Assembly: GCA_009884515.1 (NCBI GenBank)
Contig: RHHX01000002.1
Span: 1-64,000 of the forward strand
Reading direction: 5' to 3'
DNA: 64,000 nucleotides
From: Candidatus Mycoplasma liparidae
GTDB taxonomy: Bacteria > Bacillota_I > Bacilli_A > Mycoplasmatales > Mycoplasmoidaceae
The position numbers were made by a program, and so were the translations under genes. Within the stretch, counting starts at the first letter, position 1, and every line of letters starts with the position of its first letter. Under the pieces are notes generated by a model, which worked only from the letters and a program-made list of their open reading frames with translations, was not told the DNA's origin and made no database searches. Below, in pieces: positions 45,099-57,822 of this stretch.

Positions 45099-47474
45099 GT
45101 GGAAAAAAATAAAAAAACAATTTTATTAATTTCAAGAGGAATTATAATTCTTCCTAATGATAAAAAAACAATTGAGTTTGCTAGATCGCAATCTGTTTTA
45201 ACAATTCAAAATATTAAAGACATTAAGAATGATTATTTAATTTTAGTTTCACAAATTGATGATGAAGATGAAGATCCAGATATCATTGCTGAAGTATTTT
45301 CGATTGGAACATTATGTTCAATTAAGAAAAGTATTAAAAAAGAAGAAAATGGTGAAATCGAATATTCACTTGAATTATTAGCTAGTAATAGAGTTAAAAT
45401 TTTTAATCAAAATTATAATGAACAAACTGGTTATGAAACTAATTACGAAATCATTAAAGATGATTTAGTTGATCATAATAATGAGCTAGTTGAAGTAATT
45501 GCAAATATTAATGAAACATTTGAACCATTATTAAAAATTGATTATAAATTTAGGAAATTCTATAAATCTTTAGATATAGCTAATAATCCAATTGGAAAAA
45601 TGGAACCAATCTTTTTTGCTAATAAATTAGCAATATTTATTGAAAATAATGAAAGTTCAGGTTCTATTCCCTTAATTGTTAGACAACAATTATTAGAAGC
45701 AAACAATGTTGTTGAATTATTAAAAGTTTTATATAACGAAATTTTAAGACTATTAGATCCTAATGGAATTGTTGCTTCACAAGTAGATTCAGAAATTAAT
45801 GAAAAAATTAATAAAAATTTAGCTCGTCAACAAAAAGAATTTTACTTACGTGAAAAACTTAGAGTTATTAGAGAAGATTTAGGTGAAATTAATTCTAAGG
45901 ATGATGAAATTGATAAAATTAAAAAAAGAGTTTCTGAAAACCCATATCCAAAAATAATTAAAGATAAAATATTATCAGAATTAGCAAAATATGAATCTTC
46001 AATGAGTTCTAATGAAAACACAATTATCATAACTTATATTGACTGATTACTAGATATTCCTTGATGACAAGTTCAAGAAGATAATGACAACTTAGTTGAA
46101 GTTGCTAAAGTTTTAGACGAAAATCATTATGGTTTAGAAAAAGTAAAAACTAGAATTATAGAATATTTAGCTGTTAGAACTAAAAATAAAAATTTAAGAG
46201 GCCCTATTCTTTGTTTAGTTGGTCCTCCTGGTGTTGGTAAAACTTCATTAGCAAATTCAATTGCAGAAGCTTTAAATAAGAAATTTGTTAAAGTTTCACT
46301 TGGTGGTGTTAAAGACGAAAGTGAAATCAGAGGACATCGAAAAACTTATATTGGTTCAATGCCTGGAAGAATTATCAAGGGAATGAAAGCAGCTGGTGTT
46401 ATTAATCCTTTATTCTTATTAGATGAAATTGATAAAATGTCAAATGATCATAAAGGTGATCCAAGTTCAGCAATGCTTGAAGTACTTGATGCTGAACAAA
46501 ATTCTAAATTTAGTGATAACTATATTGAAGAAGAATATAACCTTAACCAAGTTATGTTTATTGCAACAGCTAACTACTTTAAACAAATACCTTATGCTTT
46601 ATTAGATAGATTAGAAATTATTGAATTAAACTCATATACTCCATTTGAGAAAAAAGAAATAGCAAAAAAATATTTAATTAAAAAAATTAAAAAAGATGCG
46701 TTATTACCTGATAGTTTAGTTTGAGAAGATGAAGCTATTGATTTTATTATTAATCATTTTACAAGAGAAGCTGGTGTTAGAGAACTTGAACGTCAATTAT
46801 CAACTATTGCTAGAAAATATGTTGTTGAAGAACTTAAAGGACTAGAACTTCCTACTAAAATAGATATTAAAAACGTTTCAAAATATTTAGGAAAAATCCT
46901 ATATGACACAACTAATAAAGATGAAGTATCTTTACCAGGAATTGTTAATGGAATGGCTTATACATCTTTTGGCGGTGATCTGCTTCCGATTGAAGCTTCA
47001 TTTTCAAAGGGTAAAGGGAAAATTGTTATTACTGGTAATTTAGAACAAACAATGACCGAATCTGTTACTGTTGCTTGGGGATTTGTTAAATCTAATGCTA
47101 AAAAATTTAAGTTAGATCATATTAATTTCCAAGAAATAGATATTCATATTCACGTACCATCTGGCGGAATTCCTAAAGATGGACCTAGTGCTGGTGTAGC
47201 TATTACAACTGCTATTTTATCTTTATTAAAAAACAAACCAATCAATACAAGTTTATCAATGACTGGAGAAATTACTCTAAGAGGTAAAGTTGGTATTATT
47301 GGTGGCGTTAAAGAAAAAATAATTTCAGCTTATCGTGCTGGAATTAGAGAAGTTTATATTCCAATTGATGATGAAAGATTTCTTGATGAAATCCCACTTG
47401 AAATCAGTAAAGATATCAATGTTCATTTAATTAAAAATTATGATGATATCTATCAAAAATTATTTAAGGATTAA
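45099..47474 (+). CDS. lon: ATP-dependent protease Lon
   Basis: GTG start after AGAGG gives 791 residues. N-terminal substrate domain with coiled coil, AAA+ module with Walker A '[11 protein letters not shown]' (~377-387) and Walker B 'FLLDEIDK' (~439), sensor region, and C-terminal serine protease with '[14 protein letters not shown]' near 690-703 (catalytic Ser) and the Lys dyad in '[14 protein letters not shown]' (~733-746). Degrades misfolded and regulatory proteins. First gene of lon-leuS-dnaJ-like-dnaJ-grpE. Confidence 0.96.
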
Positions 47475-47483
47475 TTTTTTAAA

Positions 47484-49814
<2,331 letters not shown>

Positions 49815-49851
49815 TCAATAGAGTTAATAAATAAGTAATTCAAGGAAAAAT

Positions 49852-50691
49852 ATGAGTGAAACACAAAAGGACTTTAATGAAACTAGTAAATTTAGTGGAT
49901 TAAAAGACATTTTTGAACACAATTGATATAAAATTCTTCAAATTGAAAAAAATGCTAGTGAATCTGAAATTAAAAGTCAATATAAAAAGCTTGCTAGAGA
50001 ATGACATCCAGATAAAACATCGAACCCAGAATTAATTAAAAAATTCTATTTATTAAATGATGCATATCAAATTTTAGGTGATCGTGAAATTAGGGCTTAT
50101 TATGATTGAGAATATGGTAATGATTCTAAATTTACTAAACTAGTAGCTTTTCAATTTCGTATTGAAGATCCTAGTTTTAGATTAAATTTATATATTGATG
50201 ATTTACTAGGCGGAACTATTTCTGCTGGGATCATCGTTGAAGATACATGAGAATCTGTTAAGAACAGTCTTTTAACTCTTGAAGATAAAGTTGAATTTAA
50301 TAAAAAATGTAATATTAAAGCAATTTTAGAATTAACAGAAGAACAATTAAGAGATGGACTAAGATTAGCTTCTCCTTTATATAAATATAAAACATGTGGT
50401 GTTTGTAGAGGTAAAGGTTTATTAGGTTTAGACCCTCTCGATACTAACATTTGTTATAATTGTAAAGGTTATGGAATTGAAAGTGAAAAAATATTTGTTT
50501 ATATTGTTGTTCCAGCAAATTGACCAATTGATAAAATTATTAAAATCTCAGGTAGAGGTAATAGTACTCCTTTAAAAATTGGTGATTTAATTATTGAATT
50601 AAGATTAATTAGTAAATCTAAAAAGGTTTCTAAAAATGCTAAAAAACAATTAAAGGCATTTAATAAAGCAGAGAGAAAAAATGCATATTAA
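49852..50691 (+). CDS. DnaJ-like co-chaperone with two zinc motifs
   Basis: This 279-residue protein (ATG 49852, CAAGGAAAA upstream) has a J domain at ~23-88 with 'HPDKT' (HPD intact). Only two of the four CxxCxGxG units remain, 'CGVCRGKG' (~184) and 'CYNCKGYG' (~201). The C-terminus resembles the DnaJ substrate-binding beta domain. It lies directly before the classical dnaJ, so the two probably arose by duplication. It probably stimulates DnaK on a special substrate set. Confidence 0.85.
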
Positions 50692-50716
50692 TTTATTGTA
50701 AATAAGGAACCTTAAT

Positions 50717-51817
50717 ATGAATAATCAAGACTATTATAAAATATTAGGTGTTTCTAAAGATGCTTCTATGGATGAAATAAAAAGATCTTTTAGAACTCTT
50801 GCAATGAAATACCATCCTGATAAAAATAAAGATCCTAGTAGTACAAAAAGATTCAAAGAAATTTATGAAGCTTATGAAGTTTTGAAAAATCCTGAAACTA
50901 GACAAACTTATGATCAAGGCGGGATTGCTGGATTAAATAATCAAGGTTTTGATTTTAATAATTTTGAATCATTTGATATTTTTAAAGATCTGTTTGATAA
51001 CATCGGTTTAAATTTTGAAACATCTAATATATTTGATATTTTTAATTTTGGTAATAGAAGAGGACAAAGAAACAATTATCTTAAAGTAGTAATTACATTT
51101 GCTGAATCTGTTTTAGGTTGTGAAAAAAATATCGATATTGTTAAAACTCTAAAATGTGAATCCTGTAATGGTTCAGGTGCTAAAACACCAAAAGATGTTG
51201 TTATTTGTAATTTGTGTAATGGACGTGGTTCAATAATTAAACAAGTTAGATCTTTAATTGGAATGATTAAAACACAAGTTGTTTGTGAAAAATGTTCTGG
51301 TACTGGTAGGTCCATCTTAAATAGATGTTCAAATTGTTCAGCAAAAGGCACGATTAGTAAAAATGAAACAATTGTAATTAAAATTCCTGCAGGAATTAAT
51401 GATGAAGATATTATTTCATATAATAGCAACGGTAATAAAGTTGATTTAATTATTGAAGTTAAACCAAGTGAAAATTATCAACGTCATAACTTGGATTTAT
51501 ATAATATAATATATGTTGACCCTATCAAAGCTATTCTTGGTGGTAAAATTGAAATCCCATCTCCTTATGGCTTAATTGATTATGATTTACCTCCTTATTC
51601 TCAATTTGGAGATAAAATAAAAATTTCCAATCACGGAATTAGGGTAAGCAGTAATAAACTCTTCCAGTTTAAAAATGGAAATTTATATTCAAGTATAAAA
51701 TATGTTAGTAGAAAATATACTTCTGAAGAAAAAATGATATTAAAAAAAGTTATTGATGTTGAATCAAATGAAATAATTAAACATAATATTGCAATGTTAA
51801 AGGAATTTAAAAAATAA
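50717..51817 (+). CDS. dnaJ: Chaperone protein DnaJ
   Basis: This 366-residue canonical DnaJ has the J domain (4-70, 'YHPDKNKDP'), a Gly/Phe-region, and four zinc motifs: 'CESCNGSG', 'CNLCNGRG', 'CEKCSGTG' and the last 'CSNCSAKG', which lost one Gly. The C-terminal beta domains follow. It recruits unfolded proteins to DnaK. The stop overlaps the grpE start (TAATG). Confidence 0.96.
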   Translation: MNNQDYYKILGVSKDASMDEIKRSFRTLAMKYHPDKNKDPSSTKRFKEIYEAYEVLKNPETRQTYDQGGIAGLNNQGFDFNNFESFDIFKDLFDNIGLNFETSNIFDIFNFGNRRGQRNNYLKVVITFAESVLGCEKNIDIVKTLKCESCNGSGAKTPKDVVICNLCNGRGSIIKQVRSLIGMIKTQVVCEKCSGTGRSILNRCSNCSAKGTISKNETIVIKIPAGINDEDIISYNSNGNKVDLIIEVKPSENYQRHNLDLYNIIYVDPIKAILGGKIEIPSPYGLIDYDLPPYSQFGDKIKISNHGIRVSSNKLFQFKNGNLYSSIKYVSRKYTSEEKMILKKVIDVESNEIIKHNIAMLKEFKK

Positions 51818-53223
51818 TGGCAAAATCTAAAACACCTAAGACTGTAATTACACATCATGCAAATGATTTGACCGGTATTGATCTAGCTAATGCTATTAAG
51901 AGTAAGAGCAAAAAAGTAGAAAAAACAAAGGATAAAGAAGTTGAAATCTCTGCTATGACTTCTATTCTTGATGAACTAGATAGTATTTTAAATATTAATA
52001 TAGAGCCTCCTGTTAAAAAAGCTGTTGCTGCTAAAAAAACAGTTCCTGTGTCTACTTTAAAAGTAGTTAAAAAAATAGAAAAAAGAGATAATCTCTTACA
52101 AACAGAATTTAACAAGCTTTTAATTGAAAACCAAAAATTAAATGATAAGTTATCAACTTTTTCTCAAATGAAAATTGAACTTGAACAAAATGAAAAAAAT
52201 GTTTCTCTATCTAAAAAACAAATAGCTAAATTAACAACATCATTAGAAAAAGCTAATGTTGATAAAGAAAACTTCAAAAAAACAATTATTGAAACTGAAA
52301 CTTTATACACTGGAAAATTAAAAGATAGTATTGTTAAAATCAGACAATTACAAGCTGCCACTGGTGATGGTGATGAAACTAGTAGATTACTATTACTTAG
52401 ATTAGATACTATGGAAAAATCTAATGATGATTATGAAAAAAGAATTGATGAATTAATTCTAATAAATAAATCTAAAAGTGAAATAAGTGATAATACTACT
52501 TTTTTAAATGAAGAACTTGAAATAACTAAATTTGAATTAGAAACTATTAAAGAACAATTAGAATCTAGTCGTGACATGATTAATGACTTAAAAGTACACG
52601 CCGGCGCAGCTGATCAACTTAATAAAATAAAAGAAGAGAAAACACGTTTAGAAAAAATTAATAGTGAAAATTCAACATTAATAGAAGCGTTAGAAACTAA
52701 TGTTGCTGAACTTCAAAATAATCCTGTTATTAGTAATGAAGGAAGTTCAAAAGAAATTGCTGAATTATCAAAAGAAAATGAAGAACTAAGAGGATTGTTA
52801 TCTTCTAAAAACACCAGTATTGAAGAAGCTATTAAATCAAAAATAGCTTTATATGAAGAAAATACAAAAGCTGAAATTGCAAAAGCTAAAATAAAAATAT
52901 TTGAAAGTATTACTATTCAAATTTTAGAACCAATTGGATTATTAGAAGCAACAGTTCTTAACTCACCAGATGATCCTGCTATTCGATCTTATTTAAGTGG
53001 GTTTGAAATGATTAGTCAAATGTTCTATGATTTATTATCATCATTAGGTGTTGAAAATATTCCAGTTGTACCAGGTGATAAATTAAATTCTGATTTAATG
53101 GAAACTTTTGGATCAATGCCTGGAAGTGGCTATCCTGATGGTACTGTTGCTAAAGTTATGATGAAGGGCTTTATTAAAGAAGGTAAAGTTATTAAACATA
53201 CATTAGTTATGGTTGCTGAATAA
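51817..53223 (+). CDS. grpE: GrpE with long coiled-coil extension
   Basis: This product has 468 residues, against about 160-220 for typical GrpE. The C-terminal ~120 residues carry GrpE features: 'IQILEPIGLLEATVLN', 'MISQMFYDLLSSLGVENIP', the beta-domain ending 'MKGFIKEGKVIKHTLVMVAE'. Residues ~95-340 form an exceptionally long heptad coiled coil, preceded by a Lys-rich, Ser/Thr-containing N-terminus. GrpE is the nucleotide exchange factor of DnaK; the extension could tether the machine or measure length. Coupled to dnaJ. Confidence 0.88.
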   Translation: MAKSKTPKTVITHHANDLTGIDLANAIKSKSKKVEKTKDKEVEISAMTSILDELDSILNINIEPPVKKAVAAKKTVPVSTLKVVKKIEKRDNLLQTEFNKLLIENQKLNDKLSTFSQMKIELEQNEKNVSLSKKQIAKLTTSLEKANVDKENFKKTIIETETLYTGKLKDSIVKIRQLQAATGDGDETSRLLLLRLDTMEKSNDDYEKRIDELILINKSKSEISDNTTFLNEELEITKFELETIKEQLESSRDMINDLKVHAGAADQLNKIKEEKTRLEKINSENSTLIEALETNVAELQNNPVISNEGSSKEIAELSKENEELRGLLSSKNTSIEEAIKSKIALYEENTKAEIAKAKIKIFESITIQILEPIGLLEATVLNSPDDPAIRSYLSGFEMISQMFYDLLSSLGVENIPVVPGDKLNSDLMETFGSMPGSGYPDGTVAKVMMKGFIKEGKVIKHTLVMVAE

Positions 53224-53258
53224 AAAAAATATTTAACTTTATATTAAATATTTTTTTT
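53222..53258. terminator. Bidirectional terminator after grpE
   Basis: 15-bp perfect stem (53222-53236 with 53244-53258), A-rich and T-rich arms, between converging genes. Confidence 0.8.
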
Positions 53259-53272
53259 ATCTTGATGATTGA

Positions 53273-53488
53273 TTAGTGATTTAATTGTTCACCTTGTTGA
53301 TTAAAATAAGTATCAATTCTTTTTTTAGAACCATATAATGCATTCTTAGACATTTTAGCATTATAACTAATATTCATACTTCCACTAATAATATTAGTAA
53401 GAATACTTAATGCAACTGCAACACTACTTGCTGCTCCTAATGGTGTTATACCAGTAAATATTTTAGCAATACCAACTAGTTTAGTCAT
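53273..53488 (-). CDS. Orphan small membrane-associated protein
   Basis: This 71-residue protein starts with two short hydrophobic stretches (residues 4-37, Ala/Gly/Ile-rich). Its start overlaps the upstream stop (TAATG), so both are translationally coupled. No family recognised. Confidence 0.6.
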   Translation of the reverse strand: MTKLVGIAKIFTGITPLGAASSVAVALSILTNIISGSMNISYNAKMSKNALYGSKKRIDTYFNQQGEQLNH

Positions 53489-53775
53489 TAATAAACACCA
53501 CCAAAACTAATATTAGATCGCCCTTTATACGCTCCAATTCTTGCATAAGAATTAGCACCACCAGTATAAGGGTTTATTCGATCAGGTGCATATTGATTAT
53601 TGTAATAAACAGATTGTGAATATAAATTCATAATCCCATCGATTCCAGTTCCTATTAAATTACTAGCAATAGCAGTATCTAACATTCTTTGTTGAGAAAA
53701 CATTGCTGGTTTTGCTTTAACTTTTGTAATTCTTGCCCCAGCAAAAATATTTTCTTTATTAATAATTTTTTTCAT
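53488..53775 (-). CDS. Orphan small basic protein
   Basis: This 95-residue protein has AAGGAGAAAG upstream. It is basic at the N-terminus with Gly/Tyr/Asn-rich C-terminal half ('YYNNQYAPDRINPYTGGANS'). No signal peptide. It lies 46 nt downstream of the SpoU methyltransferase and is coupled to the following small protein. The pair could be structural; no evidence beyond composition. Confidence 0.62.
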   Translation of the reverse strand: MKKIINKENIFAGARITKVKAKPAMFSQQRMLDTAIASNLIGTGIDGIMNLYSQSVYYNNQYAPDRINPYTGGANSYARIGAYKGRSNISFGGVY

Positions 53776-53821
53776 TTTCTTTCTCCTTAAAAATTAAGTA
53801 GAAATAAGATTGATAAAATTA

Positions 53822-54598
53822 CTATTTTTTTCTTAAAATTTGATAAATCAAAATTGCTGCAGCTGAATTAACATTTAAAGAATTAATATTTTTTGAAATT
53901 GGAATATAAACTTTCTTATCAACTAATTTTTGAGTTTTTGAATCAATGCCTTTTGTTTCATTTCCTAAAATCAAAGCATATGATTCTTCTTTAATAATTT
54001 TTAAATCATCAATGCTTTGAGATGATTCATTTATTAAACTAGCAATTGAAATAATATTTTTATCCTTTAATAATTTATCAACTTCATAAAAATTAGAAAA
54101 ATAATTAACTTTTATTTTAAATAAAGCTCCCATTGAACTTCTAATTGTTTTGTTGTTATATAAACTTGTAGAATTATTAGAAATAAAAATTTTATTAATA
54201 TTAAAACCAACACTGGTTCTAATAATATTACCTAAATTACCAGGGTCTGAAATATTTTCTAAGATTAAATAATTTTGATCATTACTAACATCAAAAGATT
54301 CAAAAATAATTTCTCCAATAGCCATTATTTCTTGTGGAGTAACTGAAAAAGCAATTTTTTCAATGACATGATAAGGACAAATAATAATTTTTTCATAAAA
54401 ATCACTATTATACTTGCCTTTATCTTTATCATATAGTTGTTGGGTTAGCAAAACATGCTTAATCTTAACATTAGAATTGTTTAAACTCTCTTTTATTAAT
54501 TTATAAGATTCTATAACTATTTCTTTATTAAAGCTATTTCTGGTTGATTTATAAATACCTTTTATTAAATCATTTTTTAAACTTGAAATATTAATCAT
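53822..54598 (-). CDS. TrmH/SpoU-family RNA 2'-O-methyltransferase
   Basis: This 258-residue SPOUT enzyme has motif 1 'DPGNLGNIIRTS' near 113-124 (Asn/Arg), motif 2 'ALILGNETKGID' (~203-214), motif 3 'IPISKNINSLNVNSAAAILIYQ' spread over ~227-248. It methylates a ribose in tRNA or 23S rRNA using SAM; which one cannot be told. The N-terminal ~100 residues resemble the RlmB/TsnR RNA-binding part. Its start overlaps the acpS stop by 8 nt. Confidence 0.9.
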   Translation of the reverse strand: MINISSLKNDLIKGIYKSTRNSFNKEIVIESYKLIKESLNNSNVKIKHVLLTQQLYDKDKGKYNSDFYEKIIICPYHVIEKIAFSVTPQEIMAIGEIIFESFDVSNDQNYLILENISDPGNLGNIIRTSVGFNINKIFISNNSTSLYNNKTIRSSMGALFKIKVNYFSNFYEVDKLLKDKNIISIASLINESSQSIDDLKIIKEESYALILGNETKGIDSKTQKLVDKKVYIPISKNINSLNVNSAAAILIYQILRKK

Positions 54599-54929
54599 TT
54601 AAAATCCTTATAGCAGAAGCAAAAACATATTCATTTTCATAAGATAATGAAAGGTCAATATAAATATTATTAAAAAAACAAAAAGGTTTATTTGTTAGCG
54701 TTTTTTCAATATTTAAAGCTTTTAAAGAAGTTATTTCTCCTTCAAAGCATTTATAGATCGCTTCTTTTAAAGATCAAATTCCAGCTAAAAATTTGATTTG
54801 TAATAATTCTTCTTTAATTAATAAAAAAGTAACTAGTTCATTTTTATGTAATAGTTTTTGAGGCAATTTTTTATTTTTAAATTCGATTCTATTAAGAGAA
54901 GTAATATCAATTCCATGTTTAATAATCAT
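54591..54929 (-). CDS. acpS: Holo-[acyl-carrier-protein] synthase
   Basis: This 112-residue enzyme transfers 4'-phosphopantetheine from CoA to ACP. Seen: 'HGIDITSLNRIEF' (5-17), with the Mg-binding Asp, and 'GIWSLKEAIYKCF' near 57-69 (WxxKEA, Glu ligand), ending 'LSLSYENEYVFASAI'. TGA is Trp in the second motif. It lies 5 nt after the DivIVA-like gene. Confidence 0.9.
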
Positions 54930-54934
54930 CTTGA

Positions 54935-55282
54935 TTATTTTCTTTTCTTATTAAAATCTTTATCATCAACTTTTCTTTTTAAAATATTAATATCTTCTTT
55001 CAGTTTATGGAAACCAACTCCAGAATCATTTAAATAGTGTAGTTCATCTTTTAAAGTTTTAATATGGTGTTCAAGATCAATAACTTTCTTTTTTAGTTTT
55101 TCATTATTACTTGAAATAGCATTGTATTCACTAAATTTAATATTGATTTCATTTTCATGTTTAGTAAACATTTCAATAATTTCATCTAAAGTTTGATCAA
55201 CTTCATCAGGATCATAACCATTATTTTTTGAACTAAATTTTTTAGCAATTATTTCATTAATATTTTCATATATTTTTTTCAT
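54935..55282 (-). CDS. DivIVA/GpsB-like coiled-coil protein
   Basis: Start at 55282 ('MKKIYENINEIIAKKF') is 1 nt after the ttcA stop and gives 115 residues. The motif 'NNGYDPDEVDQTLDEI' (~21-36) matches the membrane-binding N-terminus of DivIVA/GpsB, followed by a coiled coil at ~50-105. DivIVA-group proteins mark curved membranes and act in cell division. The usual Phe-Arg pair of the tip is not obvious ('KKFSSKNNGYD'). Family likely; exact role unknown. Confidence 0.72.
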   Translation of the reverse strand: MKKIYENINEIIAKKFSSKNNGYDPDEVDQTLDEIIEMFTKHENEINIKFSEYNAISSNNEKLKKKVIDLEHHIKTLKDELHYLNDSGVGFHKLKEDINILKRKVDDKDFNKKRK

Positions 55283-55283
55283 A

Positions 55284-56078
55284 TTATTTCTTACCTTTTG
55301 CGCCATCTTTTCTAATATTTTTATTAATGATTCTTTTATCATCATCAATAAATCATAAATCAGCTTCCTTACCATTAAATAAACTAATATAAAAACTTTT
55401 ATAAGCTGTTTTCCATTTTTTATCATTATAAAATTCTTTTTGTAAAAAATCTTTAATTTTATCTCTTTGGGTAAAACCTTCCATTGGACAACTACAAGGA
55501 AGAATTGGTAATGATGCTTTTTTTACTTCCTTGATTATATCTTTTTCGCGACAAGTAATAAAGGGTCTAATAAATCACATTCCAGCTCGATCTAAATACA
55601 TTTTTGGTTTGAAGGTAGCAATTCGTCCTTCATTAATTAAATTTAGAAACAATGTTTCAATCGCATCATCAGCATGATGACCCATAGCAACTTTATTGCA
55701 ACCGTATTTTTTAGCAGCATCGATCAAAATAGCTTTTTTCATTTTAGAACATAATGAACATTGTAAACGACCATTTTTCATATTGTTTTTTAAAATTTCA
55801 CCCATATGAGTATCAACAATATGAAACTCAATATTTTGACTTTTTCAATATTCATTAATTTCAGTATAATCAAGAATACATAAGTTCATTTTTAAATGGA
55901 CTCCAACAATTTCAATAAAAATATTTTCTTTAGCTAAAATATTTTTATACAAATTCATAGCAAATAATAAAGCCATAGAATCTTTACCACCACTGATTCC
56001 AATACATATTTTGTCGCCATCTTCAATCATATTAAAGATTTTATTAGCTTTAATTATATTTCCAATAAGTTTTCTCAT
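55284..56078 (-). CDS. ttcA: TtcA-like tRNA 2-thiolation ATPase
   Basis: The 264-residue frame (TGA=Trp) carries the PP-loop 'GISGGKDSMALL' near 28-39, 'CSLCSKMKK' (~109-117) and 'MGHHADDAIETLFLN' near 132-146. These are TtcA features (two Cys that hold a [4Fe-4S] cluster), distinct from TilS. TtcA makes 2-thiocytidine 32 in tRNA in well-studied bacteria. Role in Mollicutes is inferred. First gene of the ttcA-divIVA-like-acpS-SpoU operon. Confidence 0.82.
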
Positions 56079-56123
56079 ATAAAAATTTTAACATATTTTT
56101 AATTTGGTTATGCTTATATTTTA

Positions 56124-56129
56124 TATAAT
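56124..56129 (+). promoter_or_regulatory. -10 box upstream of the gene at 56190
   Basis: TATAAT; the transcript would start near 56137, directly at the hairpin 56139-56175. Confidence 0.45.
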
Positions 56130-56138
56130 ATAAATGTG

Positions 56139-56175
56139 ATTATTTTGATAATTTTTGTTTAATTATCAAAATAAT
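56139..56175 (+). promoter_or_regulatory. Perfect 15-bp leader hairpin
   Basis: ATTATTTTGATAATT and AATTATCAAAATAAT flank a 7-nt loop, ending 5 nt before the GGAG Shine-Dalgarno. It forms the entire leader of the next mRNA and may stabilise it or affect translation. Confidence 0.55.
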
Positions 56176-56189
56176 ATTTTGGAGTAAAA

Positions 56190-57158
56190 ATGGCTAATAT
56201 AAATAATATTTCCAATAATGAATATGTGCTTATTCTTAATAAGAATCAAGAAGTATCTTTAACTCTTATTGATAAAATTTTAAAAAAAGTTTTTGAGGAT
56301 TTTTTTCTTGGTGATTATCAAACTAAAACTTTTAATAATGAGTTAAAAACTTTTATTTATTTATTTGGTTATGACTTAATTTATTCTGAAGATAAAAAAT
56401 TTATTGGTTTAATTGATAAAATTTTAAAAGAAAATGGATTAACAACTACTATTTTTAAAATTGATGAATTAAATGAAATTCAAAATAAGAAAATTGCTTT
56501 ATTTGAAAAATTTCTTAATCATGAAAGTTTAAATAATGAAAAAGAGTTTGATGTTGAAAAATATTTCATTATTCTAGATTTAGCAATTGATATTTTGTTA
56601 ACGAGATTAATTGCTGAAATTGAATATGGAACTGTTTTATTTGATGAAGATATTAAAGATGAAGTAATTGAATTTTCAAAATTATTTAATTTTAATCAAA
56701 TTTTATTAAATCAAGCTAAAACTCATATTAAACATAATATTGATGAAAATCAATATCCTGAAGTTGAAGACAATTTTTTAAACTTTGAATCTGATTATAT
56801 TGCTTTAGTAAAAAGTATTGAAAATGATGTTGCTAACTTTTATGAATTTTTTATTTGTTTTGAAAACTATTTTTGAATTGGTCAAACTTTAACTAATTTA
56901 TTTTTATTAGAAAACGAAAATCAAAAAAGTTTTATTTTCGTTAATGATTTAATAAAAAAATATCAGATTGTTAATAAAATTAATCAATATAATAATTTGC
57001 TAACTTCAGTATTAAATAAAAACACACATGATATTGAAGGCATTGATTTTATCAAAGATATGGAAATTGAAAACTTTGATAATGAACTTTTAAATAGTAT
57101 TGCTGCTGCTGTTAATAATAATTTTGAACTTTGAAATAATTTTAAAGATCATAAATAA
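56190..57158 (+). CDS. Hypothetical helical cytoplasmic protein
   Basis: The frame across TGA=Trp gives 322 residues, acidic, rich in Asn, Leu, Glu and Phe. No signal or membrane span, no known motif. It is transcribed divergently from ttcA and followed by truB after 19 nt, so probably in one operon with truB-ribF. The even codon use and long frame support coding. Confidence 0.72.
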
Positions 57159-57177
57159 GGAATAAATACCATTTCAT

Positions 57178-57822
57178 ATGAAAGACATATTAATAATTAA
57201 TAAACCTAAAAATTGAACAAGCAATGATGTTGTTCAAAAAGTAAAAGGTATTTTAAAAGCCAAGAAAGTTGGTCATGGAGGCACACTTGATCCCCTTGCA
57301 ACTGGGGTTTTAATTATTGGAATTAATAGCGGTACAAAATTATTATCACAATTTTTAATTGATGAAAAAGAATATATTGCCAAAATCCAATTTGGGTTTA
57401 ACACCACAACTTATGATTTAGAAGGAGATATTATTAATCGTGATAATAAAATTATTAAACTTGATGATATTAATAAAGTTTTAAAATTTTATCTAAATGA
57501 ACATGATCAATATCCACCAATATATTCAGCAATTAAAAAAGATGGTAAGCCACTTTATGCTTATGCTAGAAATAATATTGAAGTTGAAATAAAACCAAGA
57601 ATAATGAAAGTTTTAGAATATAAGGTTATTGATTATCAAAATAATATTTTAGAAATTAAAATGGCAGTACCTAAAGGTTTTTACATTAGAAGTTTTAGTA
57701 ATGATATTGGTATTAAATTAAATACTTATGCAACTTTAATAGATTTAATAAGAACAAAAAGTGGTGATTTTAAAATTGAAGATGCTATTGAAATAGAAAG
57801 TTTAATTAATGAAAATTTATAA
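57178..57822 (+). CDS. truB: tRNA pseudouridine-55 synthase TruB
   Basis: The 214-residue frame (TGA=Trp early) is shorter than typical TruB (~300) because the C-terminal PUA-like part is missing. The catalytic Asp is in 'GHGGTLDPLATGVLIIG' (~37-53). Other blocks: 'INKPKNWTSNDVV' (7-19), 'PPIYSAIKKDGKPLYAYAR' near 112-130. It forms pseudouridine 55 in the T-loop of tRNAs. The last 14 nt overlap ribF. Confidence 0.93.

Noticed and set aside
55284..56078. tilS (tRNA-Ile lysidine synthetase)
   Set aside because: The SGGKDS loop with CxxC and GHHADD motifs matches TtcA better, and the TilS C-terminal domains are missing.
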